DNA of 64,000 bases from Bacillus sp. BA3 (GCA_002835675.1 PIZR01000001.1:123494-187493), one strand, 5' to 3'. Counted from the first letter of the stretch, positions 35,870 through 45,267 are shown. Made by a program: numbers and translations. Notes: a model not told the origin generated them from the sequence alone.

Positions 35870-36421
35870 GTGGCACAATTGGTATATCATGTAGCCGTTT
35901 CACTTGATAATTTCATTGCCGACCAAGCAATGTTGGAAGGGGATATCAATCATTCTTTTTTCTTATTTGAAGGAGATCATGTCCCGGACTTTTTATCCGA
36001 TATCCAGCAATATGAAGCGGTGTTGATGGGAAGTAAAACATATGAATTTGGATTTCAATTCGGAGCTAAACCGGGTGAACCAGGGTATAAGGGTTTGAAA
36101 CATTATATATTCTCGAGCTCCCTTCAGTTTGAATCGAATGAAGAGGTAGAACTTATCGAAGGAGACGCCGTTGCGTTTATAGAAAACCTCAAACAGCAAA
36201 GTGACGGAAAGCTATGGCTTTGCGGGGGCGGAGAACTGGCTGGAACGTTATTAAAACATAAACTCATTGATCAATTGGTGCTTAAAGTGAATCCAGTCAT
36301 AATCGGAGAAGGCATCCCTCTTTTCGGCAGTGTTAAGTCAAGTCTAAAATTAGATTTAGTTGAAATGAAACAATTCCCAAACGGTGTGATTAAACCGACA
36401 TATAATATTATTTATCCTTAG
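35870..36421 (+). CDS. Dihydrofolate-reductase-like protein (RibD C-terminal domain family)
   Basis: GTG 35870 follows TTGGAGGGA. The 183-residue protein has VYHVAVSLDNFIADQ at the start, AVLMGSKTYEFGF (the MGxxTY motif), LKHYIFSSSLQ, LWLCGGGELAGTLLKHKLID (the NADPH-binding GGG) and LKVNPVIIGEGIPLFG. This matches the YyaP/YwjB group of RibD_C reductases, which are not true DHFR enzymes; the substrate is unknown. A terminator follows directly at 36423. Confidence 0.88.
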   Translation: MAQLVYHVAVSLDNFIADQAMLEGDINHSFFLFEGDHVPDFLSDIQQYEAVLMGSKTYEFGFQFGAKPGEPGYKGLKHYIFSSSLQFESNEEVELIEGDAVAFIENLKQQSDGKLWLCGGGELAGTLLKHKLIDQLVLKVNPVIIGEGIPLFGSVKSSLKLDLVEMKQFPNGVIKPTYNIIYP

Positions 36422-36422
36422 G

Positions 36423-36446
36423 GCTGCGCTGGCGCAGCTTTTTTAA
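36423..36446 (+). terminator. Rho-independent terminator
   Basis: GCTGCGCTGGCGCAGC hairpin with TTTTTT, immediately after the RibD-like gene. Confidence 0.8.
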
Positions 36447-36565
36447 TGCAAATCAATGGACAATAAAAGGTGAATTTTTCTTTTATTGAAAAATACAATG
36501 AAAATTAATTAGAAATTTATTTTTAACATATATCCTTTCAATATAACTTGAAAGGAGTTTTCTAT

Positions 36566-37531
36566 ATGAGAAAAATGTTGAAAGAATTAAAGAATATATT
36601 TTTTACCTTCATTGCTATTTTCTTATTTGTAGTATTAGCTGTTTTTATTTACCATAATTATCAAAAGGGCAAGGAATCATCATTAATTAATGTAGGAACA
36701 TCTGTTGATTTTAATAACAAAGAAATTAATGTATATACGGAAGGCAACGGGGAGGGTACATACGTTTTTATGTCCGGTTCCGGGATTGCTGCTCCTGTTT
36801 ATGAATTGAAGGGATTATATAGTAAGTTTGCAAAAGAAAATAAGATTGCAGTCATTGAAAGAGCGGGATATGGATACAGTGATGTTTTTCATGATGATAG
36901 GGATATTGATGCAATTTTGGAACAAAGCAGGAAATCTTTAATGGAAAGTGGTAATAAACCTCCTTATATTTTGGTACCACACTCATTATCAGGTATCGAA
37001 GCTATTTACTGGGCACAAAAATACCCAAGTGAAGTAAAGGGAATCATTGCTTTGGATATTGGTTTACCGCACCAATATGTAACTCATAAAATGGGCATGG
37101 TTGATTCATTGACAGTAAGAGGAGTGAATATTTTAACGAAAATGGGTTTGCACCGTCTTATCCCTTCAGCTGTTTATAATCCCGAAGTGATCCGGCAATC
37201 ATTCTTGACTGACCATGAAAAAGAAATGTATAAAGCACTATCATATAAACAGTTTTTTAATGATGATATGGAGCAAGAGCTTATACAAAGTTACAATAAT
37301 GGTAAAAAATCTTTTAACCTGCCGATTCCAAAAGGAACACCCATTTTATTTTTAGATGCGATTGCCGATGAAAATAAGGATTCAAAATATACAAAACAAA
37401 AAAATGAAGATTATGAGGAGTTTGCAGAGAAACTATTAAAAGCGGATGTAATAAAACTGAAAGGGACGCACAGCATTTATTTATATGTGCCAGATGAGAT
37501 ATATGATCTTGCCATGGAATTTATCAAATGA
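36566..37531 (+). CDS. Membrane-anchored alpha/beta hydrolase
   Basis: ATG 36566 lies behind GAAAGGAG; 321 residues. One N-terminal membrane segment (FFTFIAIFLFVVLAVFIYH, residues about 12-31) anchors an extracytoplasmic alpha/beta hydrolase. It has the oxyanion region YVFMSGSGIAAPVYEL, nucleophile elbow VPHSLSGIEAIYWA (S in HSLSG), an acidic region LDAIADENK, and the catalytic His in KGTHSIYLYVPDEI. It heads an apparent operon with a response regulator and histidine kinase (15-base gap), so the hydrolase and the sensor may respond to the same envelope signal. Confidence 0.82.
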   Translation: MRKMLKELKNIFFTFIAIFLFVVLAVFIYHNYQKGKESSLINVGTSVDFNNKEINVYTEGNGEGTYVFMSGSGIAAPVYELKGLYSKFAKENKIAVIERAGYGYSDVFHDDRDIDAILEQSRKSLMESGNKPPYILVPHSLSGIEAIYWAQKYPSEVKGIIALDIGLPHQYVTHKMGMVDSLTVRGVNILTKMGLHRLIPSAVYNPEVIRQSFLTDHEKEMYKALSYKQFFNDDMEQELIQSYNNGKKSFNLPIPKGTPILFLDAIADENKDSKYTKQKNEDYEEFAEKLLKADVIKLKGTHSIYLYVPDEIYDLAMEFIK

Positions 37532-37546
37532 ATAAAGAAAGGCTTT

Positions 37547-38221
37547 ATGATGAAAAGATATAATATTTTAATTGTTGAAGATGATTTGATGATTGGTGAT
37601 TTATTGAAAAAAATTTTGCAACGCGAAAAATACAATGTACATTGGGTGAAAGAAGGAAAAGGAATTATAGATATAATCCATGAGATGGATTTAGTCATTA
37701 TGGATGTTATGCTGCCAGGAGATGATGGCTTTCAAATTACAAAGAAAGTAAAAAGTCTAGGTTTAAATATTCCAGTTATTTTTCTATCCGCCCGAAATGA
37801 TATGGAAAGCAAACTCCAAGGTTTGACAATTGGTGAGGATTATATGACTAAGCCCTTTGATCCTAGGGAGCTATTACTAAGAATGCAGAAATTGCTGGAT
37901 CATCAATATGGTACTTTCACGCAAATTAAGCATATATATATAGATGCCGAACATAAAAAGGTATTCAATAATGACTTGCATAATGAAGTGGTTTTTACTG
38001 CGATAGAGCGTAAAATATTTTTCTATTTATATGAAAATAGGGATCGGATCTTAACGAAAGAACATTTCTTTGAATATTTATGGCAGCTCGAGGATAGGAA
38101 TCAAAATATCATTAATGTACATATAAAAAAAGTTAGAACAAAAATCAATGATAACACCGGTGAGATCATCCAAAATATATATGGAGAAGGGTATAGATTG
38201 AATACCTATATAAAGAAATGA
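37547..38221 (+). CDS. OmpR-family response regulator
   Basis: The 224-residue protein has a receiver domain (ILIVEDDLMIGDLL; phospho-acceptor Asp near 53 in VIMDVMLP; Lys in MTKPFDP) and a winged-helix DNA-binding domain (FTAIERKIFFYLYENRDRIL, then NVHIKKVRTKI and GEGYRLN). The usual Asp before the Lys loop reads GEDYMTKPF. Its stop overlaps the kinase start by four bases (ATGA), so the two are translated together. Confidence 0.92.
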   Translation: MMKRYNILIVEDDLMIGDLLKKILQREKYNVHWVKEGKGIIDIIHEMDLVIMDVMLPGDDGFQITKKVKSLGLNIPVIFLSARNDMESKLQGLTIGEDYMTKPFDPRELLLRMQKLLDHQYGTFTQIKHIYIDAEHKKVFNNDLHNEVVFTAIERKIFFYLYENRDRILTKEHFFEYLWQLEDRNQNIINVHIKKVRTKINDNTGEIIQNIYGEGYRLNTYIKK

Positions 38222-39213
38222 AGTTAAAGAAAAAATACCAGATATTGTTATTTATTGCCGTTATTAGCGTGCCATTTATATTACTGTTGATAAGTATCCT
38301 AATGTCATTAATTTATGATTTGGCCTTTAGATCCAATAATAGTGACATTCCTTTTCATGAATCTTTTGCATATCCTACAATGCTGGGAGTATTTATTTTA
38401 TCACTATTATTGTTAGCCTTCTTATTTTCCAAATCTATTAACTCGCTATTAAAAAAAATAAATATATTGAATGAAACCATCAGGAATTTAGCCAGTGATG
38501 AGGAGATTCCGAATAAATTAGAGGTAAATAGCAATGATGAAATCGGGGAATTAACTAAATCGGTAAACTTACTGATTGAAAGAACGACCTATCGGGAATT
38601 GGAACTAAAGCAACAAGAGGAAATGAAAAAGGAACTCTTAAATAAATTAAGGCATGACATCAATACACCTTTAACTGCAGTAAGATTACAATTATTCTAT
38701 TTAGAAGGTCAATATACGGAACAAGCTCCATTATTACAATCACTATATCAACAAATAAATTATATTGCCGAATTAACAAATGAATATAATATTCAATCCA
38801 CAGATACGCTCGATAATTCCTATATATTATATGACGAAGTGAATATGCACGATTTAATAGAAATGATGGTTAAAAAATGGGCCTATTTGTATAATATGCA
38901 TGGTATTGAACTAGTATATCGGCCTATAAATGAAGAGTTGGAATGGATAAGTAATGACTTGTGGCTCCAAAGGTTATTCGATAACGTTTTCCAAAATGTG
39001 TTGAATCACTCGAGGGCTGATAAACTTGTGATAACCATTGAAAATAACGAGGTCAGTATCAAGGATAACGGGGTTGGTTTTGATATCGATAGTAGTAAAG
39101 GGCTTGGCTTAAAAATAATCGAGGATATAGCTAAGACACTTCATATAAAATATAATTTGCATTCAAATGAAAGCGGAACTTTATTTTGTTTTACTTTCGA
39201 AAATACAATATGA
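38218..39213 (+). CDS. Sensor histidine kinase
   Basis: This 331-residue kinase has two membrane segments (about 8-34 and 54-74) with a short extracellular loop of roughly 20 residues, so it is an intramembrane-type sensor. A HAMP-like linker follows, then the phospho-acceptor His near 146 in LRHDINTPL, and the ATPase boxes NVLNHS (N), DNGVGFD (G1) and GLGLKI (G2). Small extracellular loops are typical for kinases that sense membrane stress or peptide antibiotics, but no ABC exporter is adjacent here; the partner is the hydrolase upstream. Confidence 0.9.
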   Translation: MKLKKKYQILLFIAVISVPFILLLISILMSLIYDLAFRSNNSDIPFHESFAYPTMLGVFILSLLLLAFLFSKSINSLLKKINILNETIRNLASDEEIPNKLEVNSNDEIGELTKSVNLLIERTTYRELELKQQEEMKKELLNKLRHDINTPLTAVRLQLFYLEGQYTEQAPLLQSLYQQINYIAELTNEYNIQSTDTLDNSYILYDEVNMHDLIEMMVKKWAYLYNMHGIELVYRPINEELEWISNDLWLQRLFDNVFQNVLNHSRADKLVITIENNEVSIKDNGVGFDIDSSKGLGLKIIEDIAKTLHIKYNLHSNESGTLFCFTFENTI

Positions 39214-39296
39214 ATCTCATTTGAATTAAGTTATTTTGCGGGGATGACATCCGTGGATTTTGTCAGGGACTCATAAATATCATTCTTTTCAGATAG

Positions 39297-39311
39297 TTTG
39301 CCATATGCAAC
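39297..39311. promoter_or_regulatory. Possible MntR-like operator
   Basis: TTTGCCATATGCAAC is an imperfect palindrome resembling MntR sites (TTTGC...GCAAA type), about 110 bases upstream of the CDF exporter. The match is partial. Confidence 0.25.
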
Positions 39312-39420
39312 ATAGTTATCTATCACTTACTTATATAAAGCGATACAAAAAGGTTGCTATAGACCCACCCATTTTTAAGTTGATATGATATTCAGGTACT
39401 TAATTGTGGGGGGAAGTTGA

Positions 39421-40290
39421 ATGGAAGAACAAAAATATAATGATCTCAAATTAGGCGAACGTGGAGCAATCATCAGTATAATTGCTTATATTTGTCTATC
39501 GATCATGAAGCTGGCTATCGGATACATAAGCGACTCAGCGGCCTTGAAAGCGGATGGTTTGAATAACACGACTGATATTATTGCGTCCATTGCCGTACTG
39601 ATCGGTTTAAGGCTAGCTCAAAGACCCCCCGATAAAGATCATGGTTATGGTCATTGGAAAAGTGAAACGATTGCATCGATGGTAGCTTCATTTATTATGT
39701 TTGCTGTTGGTGTACAAGTTTTAATAGATGCAGTTGCTTCCATGCTTAAAGGTGGAAAGGAATCTCCTGACATTATTGCCGGGTATGTAGGTGTTTTATC
39801 AGCAATAGCCATGTATTTTGTATACCGATATAATAAAAAGCTTGCTATGAAAATTAACAGTAAAGCCGTTATGGCAGCTTCGAAAGATAATATTTCCGAT
39901 GCTTGGGTAAGTATTGGAACAGCTATAGGGATTTTTGGCTCCCAATTAAACATGCCTTGGCTGGATCCCCTTACTGCAGTCATTGTTGGTTTATTAATAT
40001 GCAAAACAGCCTGGGATATTTTCATTCAAGCCTCACATGAACTTTCTGACGGATTTGATGAAAATAAAATTCATCTATATAAGGATGTAATTACAAATGT
40101 CGATGGAGTCAAGGGGATAAAAGAGATTAAAGGGAGAAATTACGGTAACAACGAAGTGATTGATGTTGTGATCCTTGTCAATTCTACCTTGGATATTAAA
40201 GAAGCACATGATATAGCGACACATGTAGAAAAAGTGATGATGACAGATCATGGAGTGTATGATGTTCATGTCCATGTAGAGCCCAATTAA
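39421..40290 (+). CDS. Cation diffusion facilitator (CDF), MneP/MneS-like metal exporter
   Basis: The 289-residue protein starts after GGGGGGAAG. It has six hydrophobic segments and the CDF metal sites: ADGLNNTTDIIAS in helix 2 (DxxxD) and SKDNISDAWVSIG in helix 5 (DxxxD). The DxxxD rather than HxxxD pair, and overall resemblance to B. subtilis YeaB (MneS), point to manganese export. The C-terminal cytoplasmic domain (residues about 205-289) ends with DVHVHVEPN, contributing His ligands. Function by proton-driven antiport at the cell membrane. Confidence 0.85.
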   Translation: MEEQKYNDLKLGERGAIISIIAYICLSIMKLAIGYISDSAALKADGLNNTTDIIASIAVLIGLRLAQRPPDKDHGYGHWKSETIASMVASFIMFAVGVQVLIDAVASMLKGGKESPDIIAGYVGVLSAIAMYFVYRYNKKLAMKINSKAVMAASKDNISDAWVSIGTAIGIFGSQLNMPWLDPLTAVIVGLLICKTAWDIFIQASHELSDGFDENKIHLYKDVITNVDGVKGIKEIKGRNYGNNEVIDVVILVNSTLDIKEAHDIATHVEKVMMTDHGVYDVHVHVEPN

Positions 40291-40474
40291 TTTTCTCTTT
40301 TTATGAATTAAGAAAAAAGGGTATAAATCTGCTTTACAAACATATTAATAATATGCAATCATTAATTCATTACATTGGAAGGAATAGGTACCTTATACAA
40401 TGAAGCAGTAATCTTATCAAATAAACAGTAAATCTAAATCAATTTCAATGGGTGTTATCGGTTAGATATATTCA

Positions 40475-40561
40475 ATGAAAAACGCGTCACTTTGTTTGCT
40501 TACCGGTTTTATCGGTAAGTTAAGTGAATTCACTTTTTCATTTGAACAAGAATCTTTTTAG
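40475..40561 (+). CDS. Candidate leader peptide upstream of ABC-F gene
   Basis: A 28-codon frame (ATG 40475, MKNASLCLLTGFIGKLSEF) lies 180 bases before the ABC-F start. Its coding sequence contains the hairpin CTTACCG/CGGTAAG (40499-40519) followed by the terminator-like palindrome AAGTGAATTCACTT with T-run (40522-40538). Overlap of a short peptide and alternative hairpins is typical of ribosome-mediated attenuation of antibiotic-resistance ABC-F genes. The ribosome site is weak. Confidence 0.4.
   Translation: MKNASLCLLTGFIGKLSEFTFSFEQESF
40499..40538 (+). promoter_or_regulatory. Attenuator-like hairpins in ABC-F leader
   Basis: Two adjacent hairpins, CTTACCG-N7-CGGTAAG and AAGTGAATTCACTT followed by TTT, sit inside the leader peptide frame. 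The second resembles an intrinsic terminator. Confidence 0.4.
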
Positions 40562-40741
40562 ATACCCATGTGAGATTTTTAATGATTATGTTTAGAGATG
40601 GGATACGTCTGTTCGTTTATAGGTACTAATTCATATACAACTACTTTTTCTGTTATCAAAGCAGATGAGGTATATTTGGTTTATGTATATTAATTTAGTA
40701 GCAGGCGATCTCTCTCTAGAAAAATGGAGGGGGATTTTTTT

Positions 40742-42370
40742 ATGTTATTTTTAAAAGCGAATGATTTAAAGAAAAGCTACGGGGGCCGTGAAGTTCTTTC
40801 TGTAGATACACTTCATCTTTATAGTCATGACCGTGTTGGTTTGGTTGGTAGGAATGGAGAAGGTAAAACGACCCTGCTTTCTATACTAGCGGGCGTGAGG
40901 GAACCCGATTCCGGTTATATAGAGAGCTATGGAACAGTCAGCTATATCCCGCAGATGGAAGAAACTGAACAAGAAATAAGCGGTGTATTAACGAGCATAT
41001 GGAAATTGCCCAATGAGGATCAAGAAAACATAAGCGGCGGCGAACGTACTCGAAGAAAAATCGCCGCAGCCCTTTCTTCCAATGCGGATGTATTGATTGC
41101 GGATGAACCTACCAGCCATTTGGATATATTCGGAATTGAACAATTGGAAAAGGATTTAAAATCTTTTAATGGCGCTATTTTGCTTACTTCACATGATAAA
41201 GCATTCTTGAATCATCTGTGTACAACAATATGGGAAGTTGAGCAAGGCAAGGTAACGGTATATGAAGGGAATTACGAAGCGTATATCAAACAAAAGCAAG
41301 CAAAAACAGAAAAGGAAAATAAGCAATATGAAGAGTATACCCGCGAAAAGAACCGGTTGAAACAGGCTGCACAAAACCTCCAAGCCAAATCTGATTCGAT
41401 TAGGAAAGCCCCTAAACGAATGGGTAACTCAGAAGCAAGGCTCCATAAACGCAGCGCCGGGAAACAGAAGGCGAAATTGAACCGTTCTGCTGAAGCGATT
41501 GAAACTAGGATTGAAAAATTAGCAAAAAAAGAAAAACCGAGGGAGGATCCCCCTATCATCTTTGATATTTCAGAATTTCCATCTTTGCATAGCAAAAGGG
41601 TCATTCGATTTAATGGCTGTTCCCTGAAAGTTGGATCAAGGATGCTGAAGCAACATATTTTTGGAGATGTCCAACTAGCTTGCAGACTCGCCATCAATGG
41701 TCAAAATGGTTCAGGAAAATCGACATTACTGAAAAAGATAGTGGAAAGGCACCCAGATTTATATGTCGCAAAGCCGGCAAAGATTGGATTTTTTGCACAA
41801 CAACAAGAAAATTTGAATGAAAGTAAAACGGTTCTTGAAAATATATTGGAGGACAGTCCCTACAATCAGGCTTTTATTCGTACGCTATTATCACGATTAG
41901 CTTTTAAAGGAAATGACGTTCACAAACAAGTATCACTTTTAAGCGGTGGGGAAAGAGTCAGGGCTTCCCTAGCTAAAGTTTTTTTGGGAAATTATAATGT
42001 ACTGGTTCTGGATGAACCTACAAATTACCTGGATATTCATACTAAAGAGGCTTTAACCGAAGTGTTAAAAGCATATCCAGGAACCATCGTTTTTGTGACT
42101 CATGATCGTTCATTGATTCAATCGCTTGCAACGCATTCACTTTCATTTGAAGATGAACCTTCGAGAGTAAGTGCTATCAATCAGGAAGCAACAAAAACGG
42201 CCACACGCAAGGATGATCATCAAGATAAACAGGCTGAACTTCTTATGATTGAAGTGCAAATCATCGAGACACTTGGGAAACTTTCCAGTGTTGTGAAGGA
42301 AGAGGGAAAAGAGGAATTGGATAGGGAATATCTCCAACTCTTAAACAAGAAAAAGGAGCTTGAAGATTAA
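40742..42370 (+). CDS. ABC-F ATPase, antibiotic-target-protection type
   Basis: ATG 40742 is seven bases after GGAGGGGG; 542 residues. Two ABC domains in one chain without membrane segments: Walker A GRNGEGKTTLL and GQNGSGKSTLL, signatures SGGERTRRKIA and LSGGERVRASLA, Walker B motifs VLIADEPTSHLD and VLVLDEPTNYLD. The linker between them (residues about 190-275) is long, charged and helical, and there is a C-terminal extension. Length and linker fit Vga/Lsa/VmlR-like proteins that displace antibiotics from the ribosome rather than the housekeeping EttA-type. The leader upstream supports inducible expression. The drug spectrum cannot be inferred. Confidence 0.85.
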   Translation: MLFLKANDLKKSYGGREVLSVDTLHLYSHDRVGLVGRNGEGKTTLLSILAGVREPDSGYIESYGTVSYIPQMEETEQEISGVLTSIWKLPNEDQENISGGERTRRKIAAALSSNADVLIADEPTSHLDIFGIEQLEKDLKSFNGAILLTSHDKAFLNHLCTTIWEVEQGKVTVYEGNYEAYIKQKQAKTEKENKQYEEYTREKNRLKQAAQNLQAKSDSIRKAPKRMGNSEARLHKRSAGKQKAKLNRSAEAIETRIEKLAKKEKPREDPPIIFDISEFPSLHSKRVIRFNGCSLKVGSRMLKQHIFGDVQLACRLAINGQNGSGKSTLLKKIVERHPDLYVAKPAKIGFFAQQQENLNESKTVLENILEDSPYNQAFIRTLLSRLAFKGNDVHKQVSLLSGGERVRASLAKVFLGNYNVLVLDEPTNYLDIHTKEALTEVLKAYPGTIVFVTHDRSLIQSLATHSLSFEDEPSRVSAINQEATKTATRKDDHQDKQAELLMIEVQIIETLGKLSSVVKEEGKEELDREYLQLLNKKKELED

Positions 42371-42386
42371 GTGCAATCCATTAATG

Positions 42387-42413
42387 GCCTCTCTCAATCG
42401 AGAGGGGCTTTTT
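42387..42413 (+). terminator. Rho-independent terminator
   Basis: GCCTCTC TCAATC GAGAGGGGC hairpin followed by TTTTT, just after the ABC-F gene. Confidence 0.8.
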
Positions 42414-42625
42414 AATGGATAAAGAGCGGTTAAAGTAGGTAAAGAGTTATTTTACACTTAAAATACCAATAAAATGGTTTAGTAAAATTAATGAAAAAAA
42501 AGATGGGAATGTTAAAATTAACCAAGTGTATGAAGGAGGGACTCATTTAGATTGGGATTTGATTAGAAGCGATTATTTACACCAATCAAAAAGGAATGCC
42601 AATTATTATAAGCATTCCTATGCAT

Positions 42626-42973
42626 TCAGATTTTGCTGCTATTGCTCTCGTTTTCCGGTTTCTTTATGATTGCGTATGCTAGGTATCCTATTAAGCCCAT
42701 AAATAATCCGGTGCCGCCTACAATATAAATCATTGTAAACACTTTTCCTAATGTTGTCTGCGGTTCAAAGCTGGGATGCCCGACCGTGCTAAGAGTAACA
42801 ACACAGAAGTAAAGGGAATCAATCACAGTCAGACCTTCCTGCTTAACATAGAAAATCGTGCCGGAAAATAACATAACGAGGACCAAGACGAAAAGAACCT
42901 GGAAGTTCTTCAGTTTAAAAGCGGACCAGAGCGCTTTTAGAAAACGTTTCAAGGTGAGGATAAATGAAATCAT
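42626..42973 (-). CDS. Two-helix ion channel (K+ channel family)
   Basis: I prefer the internal ATG 42973, preceded by AAAGGAAAAG; an upstream in-frame ATG at 43000 lacks a ribosome site. About 115 residues: a basic N-terminus, helix 1 (VLFVLVLVMLFSGTIFYV), a pore loop with CVVTLSTVGHPSF and helix 2 (MIYIVGGTGLFMGLIGYLA). It matches the Ion_trans_2 pore of small bacterial K+ channels, but the filter reads TVGHP where TVGYGD is usual, and there is no RCK domain. Conductance and selectivity are therefore uncertain. Confidence 0.8.
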   Translation of the reverse strand: MISFILTLKRFLKALWSAFKLKNFQVLFVLVLVMLFSGTIFYVKQEGLTVIDSLYFCVVTLSTVGHPSFEPQTTLGKVFTMIYIVGGTGLFMGLIGYLAYAIIKKPENESNSSKI

Positions 42974-43178
42974 TGGTAATCGCTTTTCCTTTCGGATCAT
43001 TACATTTTAAGTAAAGTGAATGAGTAAATCCTGATATTCGAGCTTGATCAGTCAATCATTCTACTATACAGGAATTCAGCTTGGATTGACAAAAAAAACC
43101 GTATTTATTTTGATCTCGTTTGAACTAAAAGAGTTGGTAAACAATAGTAGGAGAAAGTAAGTAAAAAGGGGGACAATC

Positions 43179-43601
43179 ATGAAACCACGTATTACTGTCA
43201 TAACATTAGGTGTGGATGATTTGGAAAAATCGCTGGAATTCTATCGGGATGGCCTGGGATTTCAAACAGAAGGGATAGTGGGCAAAGAATTTGAGCATGG
43301 AGCCGTTGCCTTTTTCCACCTGCAAGGTGGCTTAAAACTTGCCATATGGAATCGCAGGGATATAGCGCATGAGGCCAAGGTTCCTTTGTCTCCGGCAAGT
43401 CCTACTGAATTTACCCTTGGTCACAATGTAGGCAGTAAAGAGGAAGTGAATATTGTATTGGAAAAAGCAAAAAAAGCTGGCGCGATCATAACCGATCCGG
43501 CACATGACACTTTCTGGGGAGGATACTCTGCACACTTTCAAGACCCTGATGGACACCTTTGGGAAGTCGTTTGGAATCCGCAGTGGGATATTAAAGAATA
43601 A
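43179..43601 (+). CDS. VOC (glyoxalase/dioxygenase-fold) protein
   Basis: The 140-residue protein follows AAGGGGGAC. Motifs: VITLGVDDLEKSLEFYRDGLGF at the start, AVAFFHLQGGLKLAIW, and FQDPDGHLWEVVWNP at the end, the last containing the usual metal-ligand Glu position. It resembles the Bacillus YdfO/YraH-like group of glyoxalase-superfamily proteins used for detoxification or antibiotic binding; substrate not known. Single gene. Confidence 0.85.
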   Translation: MKPRITVITLGVDDLEKSLEFYRDGLGFQTEGIVGKEFEHGAVAFFHLQGGLKLAIWNRRDIAHEAKVPLSPASPTEFTLGHNVGSKEEVNIVLEKAKKAGAIITDPAHDTFWGGYSAHFQDPDGHLWEVVWNPQWDIKE

Positions 43602-43756
43602 TGAAAGCCTGGTTGGCAGCGTCATCTCCAGAATAAGGAGAATGCAGAAAGCGAATGAGGTAAAAAATTGAAAAAAGCATGACTTTTGGTTGACCCCTCA
43701 CACTGTCAAGGTTTCCTAACATTTTTATCAGTTACGGCGGCATCCACCGTTCCAGC

Positions 43757-45169
43757 TTATTTTTCTTCTTTTGTAATCTCATATTTCGCCAACCTGCGCA
43801 TAAATAATGACTGAGTAACGCCCAGTGCTTTTGCCGCATCGCGGGTTGTTTTATGATGATGGAATGCTTGTGTGATCATTCTTTTTTCGACGCATTCCAA
43901 AACTTCATGTAAAGAATTTCCTGCATTTAAAGAGATAGAAACCTCTTCGGAGACTGAACCGATCAAGCGTTTTGGCAAATCCTGAATTGCAACTTCATCC
44001 TCTTTTGCCATAATGACAAGCTGCTCAATTATATTTTCCAATTCCCGTACATTTCCAGGCCAATGATAGTTTTGAAGCACTTCGACCACTTTTGTAGAAA
44101 GCACTCGTTTATGGTTATGCAAGTAATTAAACTTCTCCAAATTATACTGAAGGAGACAAAAGATGTCTTCCTTCCGCTCACGAAGCGAGGGTATGCGGAT
44201 CGGTAAAATATGGAGGCGATAATATAAATCAGCCCGGAATTTCCCTTCTTTGACCATATCCTCCAAATTACAGTTGGTAGCTGCAATGATACGCACATCG
44301 GCTTTTACCGTTTGGGAAGCTCCAATCGGCATGTACGTTTTATTTTGCAGCAATTGAAGGAGTTTGGGTTGTAAAGAATGTGAGAGTTCGCCAATCTCGT
44401 CTAAGAAAAGGGTGCCTTTCTCCGCAAGTTTGACAAGTCCGGTTTTGCCGTTTGCATTTGCTCCGGTGAACGCCCCTTTTTGATAGCCGAACAGTTCGGA
44501 TTCCAGGAGCAATTCCGGAATCGCTGCGCAATTAAGATGGATAAACGGACGATCTTTCCGGTCACTCAGATGATGAATACGTTCAGCTATAAGCGTTTTT
44601 CCAACACCTGTTTCCCCTGTAATAAGAACGGTAGTTTCCACACAGGCAACTTTTTCAATTGTTTCCTTGAGCATATCATAGACCCGGCTTTGTCCGATAA
44701 AAAAAGGGACTTCTTTTGCCCTTACAAGTTTCGCCTTGAGTTTTTGTAATTCGTGTAAATAAAACCGAAAAGCAGAATCCAATTCTTCAATTTTAATTTG
44801 AGAACTGTAACCGACGAAATCCGGAATATCATAACCCAATGCGACTGCATATTTTGGTTTATTATGTTCGTCCAATATTAGATGTCCTGTAGCCACTCCT
44901 TTTCCTTCTCCAACTTGTTGGATAATGCTTACATTTTGTTTCTTATCTAACACTATTTTCGTAACAGACTGATTGAAGATCCCCTCTTTTTCCAATTGAG
45001 AGACGTTTTTTCCGATTAGCTCCTCTCTCTTTTTTCCAAACAACTTACAGCTCATGTCGCTAACAAAAAGAGTCATTCCGTTCTTATCGGTTATATAAAT
45101 AGGTTTATTCATGTAGTTCATGATTTTGAATAAATATTCCGGTTCAATGGTTAACATATTCTGATTCAT
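43757..45169 (-). CDS. Sigma-54-dependent transcriptional activator with PAS domain
   Basis: I start at ATG 45169, with AAAGGAAAGG upstream; the frame extends 24 codons further. The 470-residue protein has a PAS sensor (YLFKIMNYMNKPIYITDKNG), an AAA+ module with Walker A TGETGVGKTLIAE, the sigma-54 contact loop GAFTGA, Walker B GTLFLDEIGEL and the R-finger region, and a C-terminal Fis-type helix-turn-helix (TRDAAKALGVTQSLFMRRL). It is divergent from the MFS/M20 operon, whose promoter at 45372-45388 is of the -24/-12 type, so it almost certainly activates that operon after binding an intracellular ligand through PAS. Confidence 0.92.
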   Translation of the reverse strand: MNQNMLTIEPEYLFKIMNYMNKPIYITDKNGMTLFVSDMSCKLFGKKREELIGKNVSQLEKEGIFNQSVTKIVLDKKQNVSIIQQVGEGKGVATGHLILDEHNKPKYAVALGYDIPDFVGYSSQIKIEELDSAFRFYLHELQKLKAKLVRAKEVPFFIGQSRVYDMLKETIEKVACVETTVLITGETGVGKTLIAERIHHLSDRKDRPFIHLNCAAIPELLLESELFGYQKGAFTGANANGKTGLVKLAEKGTLFLDEIGELSHSLQPKLLQLLQNKTYMPIGASQTVKADVRIIAATNCNLEDMVKEGKFRADLYYRLHILPIRIPSLRERKEDIFCLLQYNLEKFNYLHNHKRVLSTKVVEVLQNYHWPGNVRELENIIEQLVIMAKEDEVAIQDLPKRLIGSVSEEVSISLNAGNSLHEVLECVEKRMITQAFHHHKTTRDAAKALGVTQSLFMRRLAKYEITKEEK

Positions 45170-45267
45170 CACTTGCCTTTCCTTTAATGACGGATGGATC
45201 GACCTTTTATTTTGAATCGAAAATAGTTCAAAGTTCATCATTATTGTGAGTAGCGTTGATTCAATTT

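Noticed and set aside
39214-39420. Search for a manganese (yybP-ykoY) riboswitch before the CDF exporter
   Set aside because: No conserved riboswitch core was visible; only a weak MntR-like palindrome.
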